From Spongospora subterranea (taxonomy: Eukaryota; Endomyxa; Phytomyxea; Plasmodiophorida; Plasmodiophoridae), in NCBI GenBank assembly GCA_900404475.1, contig OUQQ01000296.1:7444-28040 (forward strand): 20,597 bases of DNA, read 5' to 3'. The translations under genes and the position numbers were made by a program. The notes under the pieces are model-generated. The model searched no databases. It was given only the letters and a program-made list of their open reading frames with translations, and was not told the DNA's origin. This document shows positions 1 through 12,854 of this stretch, piece after piece. The stretch's first letter is position 1. The number at the start of each line of letters is the position of its first letter.

Positions 1-566
1 CTGTAGAAACAGAACATCAGATGCGCCCCGTCGTCGAAACTTGGGGAGTCTTGCACCCATTTGAGCACTGCATCCTCGCCCAAATCCTGGAATGCGGTCC
101 TCAGACCATTGGGTGGATCTGCTGCATAGTCAATGGTATGAACAACTACACAACTCTCTACTTTACCTAATCCCAAAGCTGTGTAATAGTCATTACACTC
201 CGCAAGTCGCTCCATATTGTGGAAAGCGACTCGATCCATGCTCTGGAAGAGCATATCGGTGACCTGCTGGTCGACGAATGATCGAATTATCGTGCCACTG
301 AGAGCATGATACCGTCGTCCCTGACAAGGCGAACCCATGTACGCCGTTGCGGTGTAAACCAAGTGAGTGACCAAATAGGTGAGGGCGGTTGATATGGGTT
401 CATTATCGGCATCATACTCGGGATGCGCGATAACCTGTTTGGGCACGTGCATCAGCCCAGCGTAGCTATTGAGCATGCAGCCTCTCGTACCTTTGTGGCA
501 AACTTGGCCGGTCCTCATCAAGACCACCCGATCCCTTGCCTTGCGAGGGACCATCTCAAGGGTCAT
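1..566 (-). CDS. Unrecognised protein, partial (runs off left edge)
   Basis: An open frame of about 188 codons starts at the ATG complementary to 564-566 and stays open to the window edge. An in-frame TGA lies a few codons upstream of the ATG and there is no AG acceptor between them, so this ATG is a plausible true start. The frame has protein-like composition, with many Met, His, Tyr and several Cys, and no obvious signal peptide or membrane segment. Near the edge the minus strand reads TTCTGTTTCTACAG, which looks like a splice acceptor. A GTAAAG about 120 nt earlier could be a donor, so the last part here may be intron. I do not recognise the family. Confidence 0.5.
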   Translation of the reverse strand, partial: MTLEMVPRKARDRVVLMRTGQVCHKGTRGCMLNSYAGLMHVPKQVIAHPEYDADNEPISTALTYLVTHLVYTATAYMGSPCQGRRYHALSGTIIRSFVDQQVTDMLFQSMDRVAFHNMERLAECNDYYTALGLGKVESCVVVHTIDYAADPPNGLRTAFQDLGEDAVLKWVQDSPSFDDGAHLMFCFY

Positions 567-908
567 CCCGTGGTTTGTACAAAGATTTCAAAAATGAAAG
601 GCAAAAAGCAAAAAACAATCTAGGCTTGAATTTCGGTAAGCAGGTTCAATCGCCGCGTAACTTGTCTGGACGCCGTAAATTGTTGGCGAATTTGTGTGTT
701 GATATGAGAAAAACGGGGGATCTCGTTGATCAAATTTCTGAGGCGATCCCCACAATGGATAATCATTGAGAGCGATGGGGCAATTATCAACGTACACAAT
801 GATGAAATTCAGGTTAGCAATCTATATGGGGGGATGCTTTTTGTTTTTCTGCTTCGTGCTGCAACAATAATGCTATGAACATTCCATGTAAATACACATG
901 ATGGAGAA

Positions 909-1217
909 TTAGTGCCCAGATAGCTGCTGGGTGATATATCTATTATCTTTATTTGGATTTGGAGTTTGCATAACGGGTTTCAGATTCAGTTTCAAATTTG
1001 CTTGATGAAACTTCTGGATTGGTCTAACGATGCAATCAAACTCGTTTGTGGAGGTCATTTTTGTTTGGCAAACGACATTGTTTCTGTATTGTTGATCGAC
1101 GTTAAAACTTATACAGCTAGGGCAGCCATTCTTGTTTAAAGCGGTATTGATAGGCGTTTTGCGTTTTTTTGTGGATCGAAGTAATTTCAATGTAACTTCA
1201 AACGTAAAACACTTCAT
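909..1217 (-). CDS. Hypothetical small protein, 102 aa
   Basis: A single uninterrupted ATG-to-TAA frame on the minus strand. The product is basic and rich in Asn, Lys and Thr, with four to five cysteines, one pair as CPSC around residue 33. No signal peptide, membrane span or known domain is visible. It could be a real short gene or a chance frame in AT-rich sequence. Its length and even codon composition favour coding only weakly. Confidence 0.3.
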   Translation of the reverse strand: MKCFTFEVTLKLLRSTKKRKTPINTALNKNGCPSCISFNVDQQYRNNVVCQTKMTSTNEFDCIVRPIQKFHQANLKLNLKPVMQTPNPNKDNRYITQQLSGH

Positions 1218-1715
1218 TGTCAGTGGTCATCAACCGTACACCATATAACCTCGGCCGCGTATTCATATCGGTCGCGTTTCCTGGCCACTTCGCCATAGCT
1301 ATATCCCGATAGGAACGACATCCGCATAGAAATAATTCGATTTCAGAGGAGGATTATATTGATGGGACTACGGAGAATGGCAAACACTTAAAAAAATAGA
1401 TTTTTTTAGTAAAACGGTTTCAGCTAATGTGGTTCTACATATGATGACATTGACGAGGCGACATCCCCTCCAATATTGGAAGCTCGATATTGGGCAAAGC
1501 GACAAAAATTCAAGTTCTACAGACAGTTTTCAGAGCCATGCACTTGTAACTGCCGACGAAGTTTGCCATAATATGCTGTGAATTCGTGGAAACATGTTGA
1601 ATATGAGTACACGGTTATGAAAGCCCACTGAAAAAACATTTTTATGCAATGAGGAAAATGAATCTTCAAATGGAATATGCTATTTGCGATAACTGATGCG
1701 AAAAGCATATTTTTT

Positions 1716-1721
1716 TTTAAT
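1716..1721 (-). terminator. Candidate poly(A) signal (ATTAAA) for proline dehydrogenase
   Basis: The minus strand reads ATTAAA followed by an A run, about 55 nt after the TGA stop at 1776-1778. This is a common variant of AATAAA at a suitable distance. It is a position-based inference. Confidence 0.4.
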
Positions 1722-1775
1722 CCCGTCGCATCACAACCTGAAAGGTTTTAGAACTTTCCGCCATTTCTTTTCGAA

Positions 1776-4722
1776 TCATGACTTCCGATTGGAAAACATC
1801 GCCAAAAATCGCGATTTAAGCTCTTGAAGCATGAGGCGTCGCTCCTTTGTGGTGCCTGTGTTGACGACAGAATTCTCCTCGGCGCGTCGCAGCAGATATG
1901 GAACGACTTTCCCTATAGGACCGAACGGGACATCTGGGAAACACACAAATTAAAACCAAAACCGGGACAACACCAAATTATAACAAATCAATCCTACATT
2001 TGAAAGTCCGATAACCACTGGCTGATAGAGTGTTAGTGACATGATCAGCCATTCCCAGCAGCTGAGCAAACTTGACACGATCAGGAGCAATGTCATGTTT
2101 TGCCTGTAAAAATGGCAATGAAAGACGCGACCATTATCGAAAAACAAACAACATTTTTTACAATGGAAGTTCAATGAAACATCAAGTGGAAAACAATAAA
2201 AAAGAAGCAAAATTTACTAGAGCAATCTGTGGGCAAATCCGAAAAATGAGAAGATTACATACCATTTTACCTGTTACGTATTCGATAGAATCGGCGTTAT
2301 GTGAGGCAAACATGAGATCTGCATTCTTTGAGAACTGAAACAGCAATGTTAACGATAGCATCGTTGTGACTCAATACTTGTACTCTCAAGAATATCTGAA
2401 CGCATTCAGTAAGCTGAGCAGTAGTGGAATTGACATCAGGGTTGATCGGGTCCGGATATCCTTTGGCAGCCGCTCGTGCACGCTCTTCTGTCATATAGGC
2501 TCCGCGAACCAGTTTAGCAGAGAAACGAAAGCCTAACGTGAACGTTCAGGGCACCTTGTTGGACTCTATAAAACCAACAGCAACTTGCTACCAACATTGT
2601 TAAACGGTACCGCAACGTCAAATTCGCAAAAAAACGTCGAAATTATATGAANTGGCAGCCGCTCGTGCACGCTCTTCTGTCATATAGGCTCCGCGAACCA
2701 GTTTAGCAGAGAAACGAAAGCCTAACGTGAACGTTCAGGGCACCTTGTTGGACTCTATAAAACCAACAGCAACTTGCTACCAACATTGTTAAACGGTACC
2801 GCAACGTCAAATTCGCAAAAAAACGTCGAAATTATATGAAAAAGGAAAAAGTAAGAACGAATTTAATTGGTGACAATTTGTTTCCTAGAGTTCCACCGAC
2901 CTTCTCGCTGAGCTCGGCTGATATCGACCTTGAGGCGTTCCGCTGTGTCACGTCGATAGGCCTGGTAGGTCCCCGAAACTATGCTTCGACCGCCAGTATT
3001 GTACTTCCGCTATACAAAGCATGAATATATCAACTTGTGAAGGTTTTGAGGAACAATCAATTGGTGAGAACAAAACTTGAACCACGCAAAATTACGTTGG
3101 AAACGACCGGTAACGTTGAAGAACAAGAGATCCAACCTGAAGGTTAGTAACGATATGATCGATGGCGTTTTGGAAATAGGTCTGAATAGATACCAAAAAG
3201 CGTCAGAATATTAGACAATCCATGCCAATATGAACTACGTGTTCGGCATCGACAAGGACATGGACATCAGCAGCCGCTGCGTCATCGATTATTGTTTCTA
3301 AACGGAACACCAGTTTTTCCAACTCAGCTCGTTGCGCTTCATCCAGATGAGGCAACACCCTAGTAGATTTAATGATTGCTATGATCTAGCAAAAACTGTA
3401 AACGGGAAGAAGGGAATCATCGGAGATGAAAGAGCCCAGTTGAATTACTAAAATCGAATGTGAACCTCACAAACAATGATTGCGTGCACCAATTTTCGCT
3501 GAGGGAAAAACAATACTCTAAACAGTGTAGAACAACATACGTTTCGGATCTGGTATGAAGCTTCTCCGGTGTGAGATACAGAATCCAATCGAGGAAGTTG
3601 ATAGTGTTTGTTTTTTCGCGATCAAACCTAAGGATATAAATCGAAAAGTTTGACCAGTCTATGGACACCGTCGCACCGGTTGAATAAAGTATTAATGTTG
3701 AATCCAGGTTTGTTGATATCGACACCAATACGCTCACAACCATTAATGAACTCCGCACGTGTCATTTCGCCATTTTTAGAGACGTTAAACGAACGATAAA
3801 TGGAATGAACCTGGAAACAAAATATGTCACTGGAAGTGATAAAGAAAACTCGACGCAGCGAATCATATGTTGGAGAGGAAATTCGTAGAATAATTGGAAA
3901 ATTGTGGGTTTTTGAACTAAAAAATTTGAAAAACGTGCAAAGTGAAGTCCAAATCCCAAGAAAACAGTGAGTTCGCAAAAATGTTGAGTACTTTGGCTAG
4001 AATATTAGAAGTGTGCTCAAGAAGTTCTGGACTCCCTAACGCGGTTACCTAACGCGGAATCAAAGTCCCAAGATGTTCTTTGATGAACCACTAAATTCAA
4101 CCTTCAGGGCGATCATGGATTGATGTTGCTGTGCGGCCCGGACGGTGGCGCAAAACGAAGCCATATTGGCATCCCATTCGACATGAGTCGGTTCAGAATC
4201 TAGATCATCTTCAACTTCATACGGAAATATTCAGTTATTGATCAGCAAATGATGGGATTCGAATCACCAGCGTAATCGAGAATGCAGCCCACATTGAGTT
4301 GACGCAATCTGTCAATTGTAGGTCCGATATCAGCAGCTGACTCACCAGCCACAAATTGCTTGAAAAGCTGTGGAATTCCAATCAGCAAAGAGGTTTCGAT
4401 AAATGACGACAACCCAATCAAGAAAACACTAAATGAACGGGAGAACAAAACTGACATAACAGAACAGGTTCGATACCGTGTTTCTCAGGAACATATGGGT
4501 CAACGCAGGCCCAGCAATTCTTTCCGATATCTTAAGAGCTTTCATGGCACGTGAAGTGAGCCAGCGCTGGGAGCATAGCCAAAGAACCGTGTAGGACCGG
4601 AGCAAGACCGTTGTTGGTACTGCCGCGAATGCGGAACTTTGAGGGATGACCCCGGCGGAAAACAACCGATGCAGAGGATGAGGTCCCCGGTAGGGGAGTA
4701 AACATTTAAAACGGATTATCAT
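1776..4722 (-). CDS. PRODH: Proline dehydrogenase, mitochondrial, with EF-hand pair (14 exons)
   Basis: Flavoenzyme of the mitochondrial inner membrane that oxidises L-proline to pyrroline-5-carboxylate, the first step of proline catabolism. Exons: 4722-4477, 4367-4268, 4214-4102, 4048-3992, 3810-3677, 3627-3541, 3498-3466, 3359-3239, 3181-3137, 3009-2901, 2532-2384, 2334-2263, 2103-1998, 1933-1776. They give 509 residues, shorter than the roughly 600 of human PRODH. Residues 1-25 are Arg/Leu rich without acids, as in a mitochondrial targeting peptide. Recognisable family blocks are QFVAGE (exon 2), ILDYAVEDD, VLVDAEHTYFQ (about 289-300), AKLVRGAY (354-361), PDPINP, ASHN, QLLGM and YLLRRAEEN (470-478, with the substrate-binding Arg pair 473/474). 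Two EF-hand loops lie at about 181-192 and 219-230. The ATG at 4722 is chosen because a pyrimidine-rich acceptor ends 4 nt upstream. An ATG at 4773 is the alternative. Exon 7 (33 nt) is the least certain. Exon 11 is partly repeated at 2653-2721 beside an N. Confidence 0.93.
2464..2840. repeat. 188-bp direct duplication around a single N (2652)
   Basis: 2464-2651 and 2653-2840 are identical base for base as far as I can read, separated by one N. The repeat covers the 5' part of PRODH exon 11 and its upstream intron. Identical copies abutting one N are what an unmerged overlap between two contigs looks like. A real tandem duplication would not need the N. Confidence 0.9.
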
Positions 4723-4725
4723 GTT

Positions 4726-4745
4726 CCTTGACAAACAAAACCAAT
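4726..4745 (-). promoter_or_regulatory. Candidate trans-splice or 5'UTR acceptor of PRODH
   Basis: On the minus strand a T-rich tract (TTGGTTTTGTTTGTCAAG) ends in AG 4 nt before the ATG at 4722. It could receive a spliced leader or be the 3' end of a 5'UTR intron. It decides the start in favour of 4722. Confidence 0.45.
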
Positions 4746-4752
4746 TAAATAA

Positions 4753-5031
4753 CGAAAACGCTTTGACGGTCACGTTAAGCTGCGCCTACTGGACCATTGG
4801 GGTCGACTGTGCACCGTCCTGTCAAGATACAGCAGTGACATCAACCTTGACCAGCTCACAGTTGACCCCGAGCTAATTTTATCCGGGGACCAACACCCCA
4901 AGTGTGCTCCATATCTGCTTCCACACGACATACAGCAATTACGTTTAAGTGTGAAACTGAAACTCCTTTTGCGCCTCTTGATCTGCATTCAGAGGAGAAT
5001 ATTCCCCAACTATTCTGTTTCGCCGACTTGA
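4753..5031 (+). other. ATG-less open frame, 92 codons, unknown
   Basis: After an in-frame TAA at 4750-4752 the plus strand stays open to TGA at 5029-5031. The translation is Leu-rich with an acidic middle and reads like real protein, but contains no Met. The only nearby ATG (4721-4723) is in another frame, which closes after 51 codons, and no splice pair joins the two. It lies between the divergent PRODH and kinesin genes. It may be an internal exon whose partner I cannot find, a decayed gene, or chance. Confidence 0.25.
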
Positions 5032-5172
5032 CCAAAATATGTAACTCTGGTTGATGTGGGGCATCATGTATGGGGCAAGCTAAGTCAGAAAATAAGGGTG
5101 GGCAGCTTGATCGTATGAGTAACTACACTTGGTTCTGATTCGGTATGCATGCGCTCACTGATTTGTCAACCG

Positions 5173-5179
5173 TTGACAG
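5173..5179 (+). promoter_or_regulatory. Candidate splice acceptor before the kinesin start
   Basis: TTGACAG, 14 nt upstream of the ATG at 5194. It matches the pattern seen before the PRODH, UTP6 and PHD-gene starts, where an AG acceptor precedes the ATG by 4-22 nt. Confidence 0.4.
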
Positions 5180-5193
5180 AATACGTCTTCTCG

Positions 5194-8100
5194 ATGACGG
5201 CCAAAATTGAGGCACCGAAAAAAATGCTGTCGTTAGAACCCGGATAACCAAACAGTTGAGGGTGATGATCAGGAAATTATTTGAAACGTTCTAGATACGA
5301 AAAGAAACTCAGGAACGCGAGACTGTCGCTGAGGAAATCAAAATGTTTGTCGGTGGCAATTAGCGCGCGGAAACCAAAAATAATCACTGAGTGACGACAC
5401 CTGCGCAACCCCTCATACCACTGTCATTAAATTACAGGTCAAATTGTGCTGTTATTTAGGATAACGATTGTGCAATGGTCGATTTCGCTGCCTTTAGCCC
5501 GGACGGGCGACGAAGAACGCTTCTCCGAGTTGGACATGGTGACGTTTTGGCAGCATTTCACGCTGGTGTTGACGCACCCTTAACCCGGCGCCAGGCCCTA
5601 TCGCTCTGGATGAGGTCCAAAAAGAATTGCCCCGCTGCATCTAGCAAGTCAGGTCGCTCGTTGGATCGACGACAAGATAATGGCAATGTTGTCATGTTAG
5701 TGTTCGTAGTATTTGCGTTAGGTTTTTTTAAAATAAATCCGTAGAAAGTCCAAGACCACCACTACGCTGAAGCAACGTCGAGCGCGATTAGCTTTGGCGG
5801 ATAAGGAGAACATCATTAATATCCCCATTGCTGTCAAGTCAGACATCAACGTCGCAGTACGTCCCAATATTTGCCATGTTCGTAATTTGCATTTGTTAAT
5901 CAATATTGGTGTATATCTCTCACGAAGTTCATCACCAGTTACCATATGTGGCTCCTTTACATTACGCCACCTGATTGTTTTTCAAATTGTTTCTGGTATT
6001 ACTGTTTTTTTGTGGCTTCACAAATGATTTGGTGAGCGTGATTTCCCCATTAGCACCTTGAATCGACTTTGAAGAAAACGTCATTGGACTCACCGGCTGG
6101 ACAATCTAAAAGTCACACAAACCGAGCAGTAGCCTTGTATTGCTTTCGCCTGTGGTTTTGTTATTCTGCGTTGCGCAAACAACAAAAGCATTATCTTCTA
6201 CTGCGCTGTTTTAATGCCTGGCGACTTTATCTATGCCAAGTGCATGGTGACGCAAGAGAGGTCTGTTAGTCTTGTTTTTTGATCTGTGTTTGGTTGACTT
6301 AGTTTTGTAGGTTTCGCTGCATTCACATGTCTGCTCCCTGGAAACCCAGCTGGCGGCAATGCATGAGGAGTTTGCCAAGCATGAGCTGGTTCGTCGCACT
6401 TTGCATGAGCAAGTTCAGGATCTGCGAGGTTCAATAAGAATTATGGCGCGGCTTCGCCCAGGAACCTGCCATGATTCCGGTATGTCCCACTTAACATTTC
6501 AACGCCGCTTCTGATTTTTAACGATATTGGCTGTGCAGGTCCCACTATCGTTCCTTTATCTGACGGTCGTCAGGAAGTGGTTGTGGATGGGCTAAACAAA
6601 ACGCATCGGTGGGGTTTTCAATGGCGATCCAATTTTTTGTGACTTGGTCTCCAAGGTTTCGATTTGATCATGTGTTTCATCGTGATGCTTCTCAAGAAGA
6701 CGTATTTGATGTCGTCCTTCCTTTAATCCAGAGTGCCTGTGATGGATTCAACGTAAACATATTTGCCTATGGTGCTACAAATTCTGGCAAAACGTAACTA
6801 ATTTGTTGCTGTTCCGTGTACTTGCATTAATGGTATCTCAGGTTCACACTCGTTGGCCCAGAGTCTCAAACCGCACCCGGCATCGTCTTCCGTTCGGCTG
6901 ATGCTATTTTCGCCGAATCGAAAAGATTGGCGTGCATAAAGAACCATGTATGGTTCCAACGTTTCTTCACTCGATTTCTTTCTCCGCTCATTCAGTTGCA
7001 TTCAACGTATGCCTGCTTAGGAATTTCGAATCAGCTTAACATACCTCGAAATTTACAACGACACTCTTGTGGACCTGTTTGATCCCTCTGCGAAAGTAGA
7101 ACTTCGTTGCGACGCAAGTAATTTTATGATTAATAATAATTTATGCTTGGTTTCTGATTTATGTTGCAAATCACGATGGTTCGATCCAGTTGCCAACATT
7201 TTAATGCACGATCTTACGCATATCTCCAAACTGATTATTTTTGAAAACAGATATTGTTCAGTGCCGAAACCTCCAAAAACGACCTGTTGTCGATGCGAAT
7301 CATTTACGATGTTTGATGAAAGAAGCACAAGATAACCGCTCTTTCCGGGAAACGCAATTCAATGTCAGATGCGTGTTGTGTCTTACTCGACTTGATTGCT
7401 TCAGATCTGAATCCTGTTTTTAGTCATGTTGTTTCACTGGTTTATATTGAGGAATCATTATTTTGAAGTTTTGAGCAAAAGCATAAGCCTGGCGTTTGCC
7501 ATTATTTTTCATAACTGAATTTTCAGTTGTTCCGTGAGGCTCATTCGTGCCGTCTTTAGGAGAGATCATCACGTAGTCACTGTGTGATGCAAGTTTGGTT
7601 GGACCTTGATGAACCTTCTGGAACCGGCACGGAGGGAAGTTCGTCATGCCTGTCGTTCATTGATTTGGCAGGAAGCGAACGAGTGAATGCAATTCAAACA
7701 GATCATCCTGATCAAGTCAAGGAAACTGTTCACATTAACCGGAGCCTATCAAGTCTTGGGACATGCGTTCAGGTGAATAGTTTTTTTATCGTGTTGCCTT
7801 TTGCCGTGCTTTTGTCAGTCAATTTCTTTGGCAAAGTCGTCAGTAGCTCTGGATTTTAACCGCACTGTTTTTGTTTTTTCATTTAGCTTGTGAACCTGTT
7901 GTTCCTGCCTATTGTTGACTCTCCGCCTGTTTATCGGTTCAATGGGATTTGTGTTGAAATCTTAATTCTTGTTTCTAGGCACTAGCAACTTCGGCGAAGT
8001 ATATCCCATATCGCGACACCAAACTGACGCATTTGATGTCGGATGCACTTGGAGGGCGTTCCAAGACTCTTTTTTTAATTACATTGTCAACGGATCCTCG

Positions 8101-8227
8101 AGACACCGTGCAAACTATAGCCAGTCTGCGGTTCGGGTCCGGGTTGTCGGGCATCCAAAGAGGCCGCCCTGTTCAGAAGCTTCCTGCCGCCAACAGATCT
8201 AGGGTCAGATCTACATCCCGTCTTTAA
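5194..8227 (+). CDS. Kinesin-14, C-terminal motor (13 exons)
   Basis: Microtubule motor ATPase. The neck motif directly before the motor places it with the minus-end-directed C-terminal kinesins. Exons: 5194-5231, 5295-5352, 5460-5695, 5745-5856, 6054-6260, 6311-6479, 6539-6608, 6656-6793, 6842-6947, 7021-7117, 7251-7363, 7560-7772, 7979-8227. These give 601 residues. Residues 1-148 are basic and Ser/Arg rich, as in kinesin-14 tails that bind microtubules. About 165-205 is an aromatic/Leu/Arg segment. 218-254 is a short coiled coil. 255-267 is the neck ([13 protein letters not shown]). Motor motifs are P-loop GATNSGKT (336-343), FTLVGPE, YLEIYND, switch I NERSSRSH (448-455), switch II DLAGSER (483-489), INRSLSSLG and [10 protein letters not shown]. 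The P-loop departs from the usual GQTGSGKT, and the coiled coil is very short for the class. Exons from 6311 on are firm. The first three exons rest on phase and splice signals only. The ATG at 5475 is the fallback start. Confidence 0.92.
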
Positions 8228-8421
8228 TGCAAATAGCGATCCAGTATTTATATCTACAATCTTTAACCATCCTTACACATTGCACGTTCCAACTTTAATT
8301 AGGGTCATCAAAAATCTAGGTAGTCGTTCTGTTGTCCTTTGCTTGCTGTTTAGTCCCCCAAATTCGTCAATGATATTTTTTCAAGACCCTTTACACAACA
8401 CCATTCAGAAAGTTAGAAACT

Positions 8422-8787
8422 ATGAAGAGTTGCATTGAAATACTCGATTTTCATTGCAATCTCATTCACGATGAGGACTTTTACCAAAGTTGCCTTCTCA
8501 GATTTGTTTTTAATCGAACTGTTGGTTGTCGCAAGGTTGACGCTGCCAAACGACAATTAAAAATAGTTGCGTGATCCCGTATATGCCTTGTCATTCTCAG
8601 AAGGTCGCTATGCGCTTTACATTGCTAACATTCAACTTCCTGTGTGTCATGCATGCTTTGTTGTACTTTTGCCGATTTTTGTGCAAAATTCTGATTTCAT
8701 TGCACTTCCAGTTCTCATTGCGTCGTTGATTATCGCAGAAACGTTCGTAAAACTGAAGCGTTGGCTTTCGAGAAATACACTAGATAA
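8422..8787 (+). CDS. Small unrecognised protein, possibly secreted (3 exons)
   Basis: Model: 8422-8535, 8601-8662, 8712-8787, with matching phases and introns of 65 and 49 nt, giving 83 residues. An internal Met at 8610 starts a typical signal-peptide-like stretch (MRFTLLTFNFLCVMHALF) followed by a short tail with RR and KxxR sites. The true product may therefore be a secreted peptide of about 42 residues read from that Met. A rival frame (8567-8809) is also open. Begins about 195 nt after the kinesin stop on the same strand. Family not recognised. Confidence 0.35.
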
Positions 8788-8809
8788 CGCACGCAAAGAA
8801 TGTGAATAG

Positions 8810-11158
<2,349 letters not shown>

Positions 11159-11159
<1 letters not shown>

Positions 11160-11568
11160 ACCTCTACTCACTTTTACTTAATTATCTCCTTGGCTGATTT
11201 CGATGCCTTACTCCGGCGTGAAAGCATAAAATGACCATTGAAACAAGGTCTCAACAAGAGCGAAATGATTGATTCTGGGAAAATGTTGACACACCCCATC
11301 GTAAATTCGATTGATAATTGAAAATCGTGAGATTTGAAAAGTCATGAATCACGACTTTAGTTCTCGATTGCAACTGCCAAGTAACTTCAATAGAGATTTG
11401 AGATCATGGAAAGAAGTTGTATTCATTCTGTAACAGGCATTAGTCTGCGAGTTCGATTCCATTGGTGTTCACAGCATTTTGGGGGGTCTCTCTCGATTTA
11501 CATGTACCCGGCATGGGGGTTGCCTGATTTAACTTTCGTGGTCAGACTTCCCCGCCTGAATGGATTGT
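11159..11568. other. Convergent intergenic spacer, no gene seen
   Basis: Separates the 3' ends of the glycosyltransferase (+) and the membrane protein (-). I see no convincing coding frame. A sequence near 11450 resembles a tRNA T-loop but lacks paired stems. Confidence 0.6.
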
Positions 11569-12330
11569 TTATGACGCAATAACATTGCAGAAGGCTTCAA
11601 TGAACATGTGTTTGCGACAATGCAGTCCTTGACTTGACTGATCGCAGTCAAGAGTTCCGAAAAAACGATTGTTGGCTGTCACCTTGGAATAATACCATCC
11701 TAACCTTAATGTGACAATAAGGAGAATTGAAGTTGTCTCTTTACCGAATATATTTCCGCATAAGTCGTAATTTATTCATTGATCGGCAAGACAAGTTATC
11801 CCAAAAAGGGCTTTTAGGAACAATTGCGTCTCCAAATTTTCCAGAAGAAATCGCTGCCTGGTTTTTAGACAACGGGAATCCAGAAATACTGAACAGACGT
11901 TTACAAACATTCGTCGTTGGGGGATTGAGTCATTTGCACCGAGTTTTCGCTTCTTGATGTTGCGACTTGCAACAATTAAACAGCTCCCCTTCGTCAGCAA
12001 CATGACGGGAATTGACACAGGTGACAGAGGAGTTGTAGAAATGAGTAGTTAGCAGGTGTTTGAGAGCCGACCTCTCTTGTTGACAGCGCCACTCCCAAGT
12101 TTACATTTAAATACGTTAGAGTCATCCTGGTCCATTGAATCCAATAATATGATTACAACGTCCTTGGTGGGAGTTTTATAGTGCAGAACAAAAGAGAATA
12201 AGACCGCCGTGGTTGTCAAGACAATGACTTTGCGAAACTTTACACATCTCTTGATCTGTGATCAGCACAGCGAAGAAAATATGGGAACAATTGTACACCC
12301 TTCCTGAGCTACCGGTCGGAATAATTCCAT
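11569..12330 (-). CDS. Type II membrane protein, Cys-containing, family unknown
   Basis: Exons 12330-12313 (coding part of 12373-12313), 12255-12115, 12073-11940, 11888-11745 and 11704-11569, all in phase, 190 residues. The product starts MELFRPIKRCVKFRK, followed by a hydrophobic span (about 16-31, VIVLTTTAVLFSFVLH). Positive residues before the span predict a lumenal or extracellular C-terminal part. That part holds an NSS glycosylation site, a CC pair and other Cys residues. Introns of 41 and 40 nt flank the third exon, the shortest in the window. Topology resembles Golgi enzymes, but no catalytic motif is recognised. Upstream exons at 12420-12667 may add an N-terminal extension. A 20-bp hairpin (8-bp arms) lies at 11633-11652 within the last exon. 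Confidence 0.6.
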
Positions 12331-12419
12331 CTGCAATTCACGTCCGACGGAATTATTGGCTGTGGAACAAGACCTGGAATAATATATATATCTGGAGAGG
12401 AAGAGGAATAATTCACGAC

Positions 12420-12667
12420 AGTGAGTTATGTAATCGAGGACCCTGATCGTAGTGCAGCCTTTGATGATGCGGCACAAGTCCTGTAGGCGCTGAGTTCGTC
12501 CAAATGACTGCACAATTAACGACCAGATTTTGGCCTGGTCGTTCAGGCATCCCATACGGTGTAACCTGTCTACAGTAGATAAACCAGAATCATAGAGGAT
12601 GGTGGGCCACATCATCGAAGTTGGCATTTCGATAAATCCAGTCAAGGACAGCATCCTCGTATATCAT
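12420..12667 (-). other. Possible 5' exons of the type II membrane protein
   Basis: Two minus-strand open segments, 12667-12611 (starting at an ATG) and 12565-12420, join by GT..AG introns of 45 and 46 nt and keep phase into 12373-12313. If used, the protein would have 272 residues with the membrane span internal. Phase agreement at two junctions is suggestive, but the translation matches nothing I know, so this could be 5'UTR. Confidence 0.25.
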
Positions 12668-12854
12668 TGAAGTTTGTACGGAACGTCTACACAGTTGACA
12701 TCTGGTCGGCCTGATCGCGTGAGGCGTCCACAGCCCTGCGAGGGAGCCCACAAATATGACAAATGGCCAGTTTGATTTTTTGCGAGGAAAACTCCGGAAA
12801 AATCTGACGCCAATGTCCGTACCGGACAAGTGATCTGGGAAGGAGCAACCTTCA

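Larger units (their letters stand above)
567..1775. other. Intergenic stretch with no confirmed gene except the ORF at 909-1217
   Basis: This lies between the partial left-edge gene and the 3' end of the proline dehydrogenase gene. A second minus-strand open frame (588-797) has no ATG and no usable donor towards 566, so I do not call it. Besides the ORF at 909-1217 I see only AT-rich sequence and short homopolymer runs. Confidence 0.4.

Noticed and set aside
5500..5700. Alternative plus frames in the kinesin third exon (fragments with TFWQHF and WIDDKIMAM)
   Set aside because: They are broken by stops and would need introns under 30 nt, whereas the chosen frame is open and keeps phase on both sides.
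11440..11475. tRNA-like T-loop (GTTCGATTCC)
   Set aside because: The flanking bases do not form a T-stem and no acceptor, D or anticodon arms can be placed.
11720..11957. Plus-strand frame with a CUB-like 'SPNFP' string
   Set aside because: It is the complement of exons of the minus-strand membrane protein, and the rest of a CUB domain is absent.
12590..12829. Minus-strand frame with CQLC-type motif as a zinc-knuckle or retroelement
   Set aside because: Only one Cys pair and no reverse transcriptase, integrase or repeat structure nearby.
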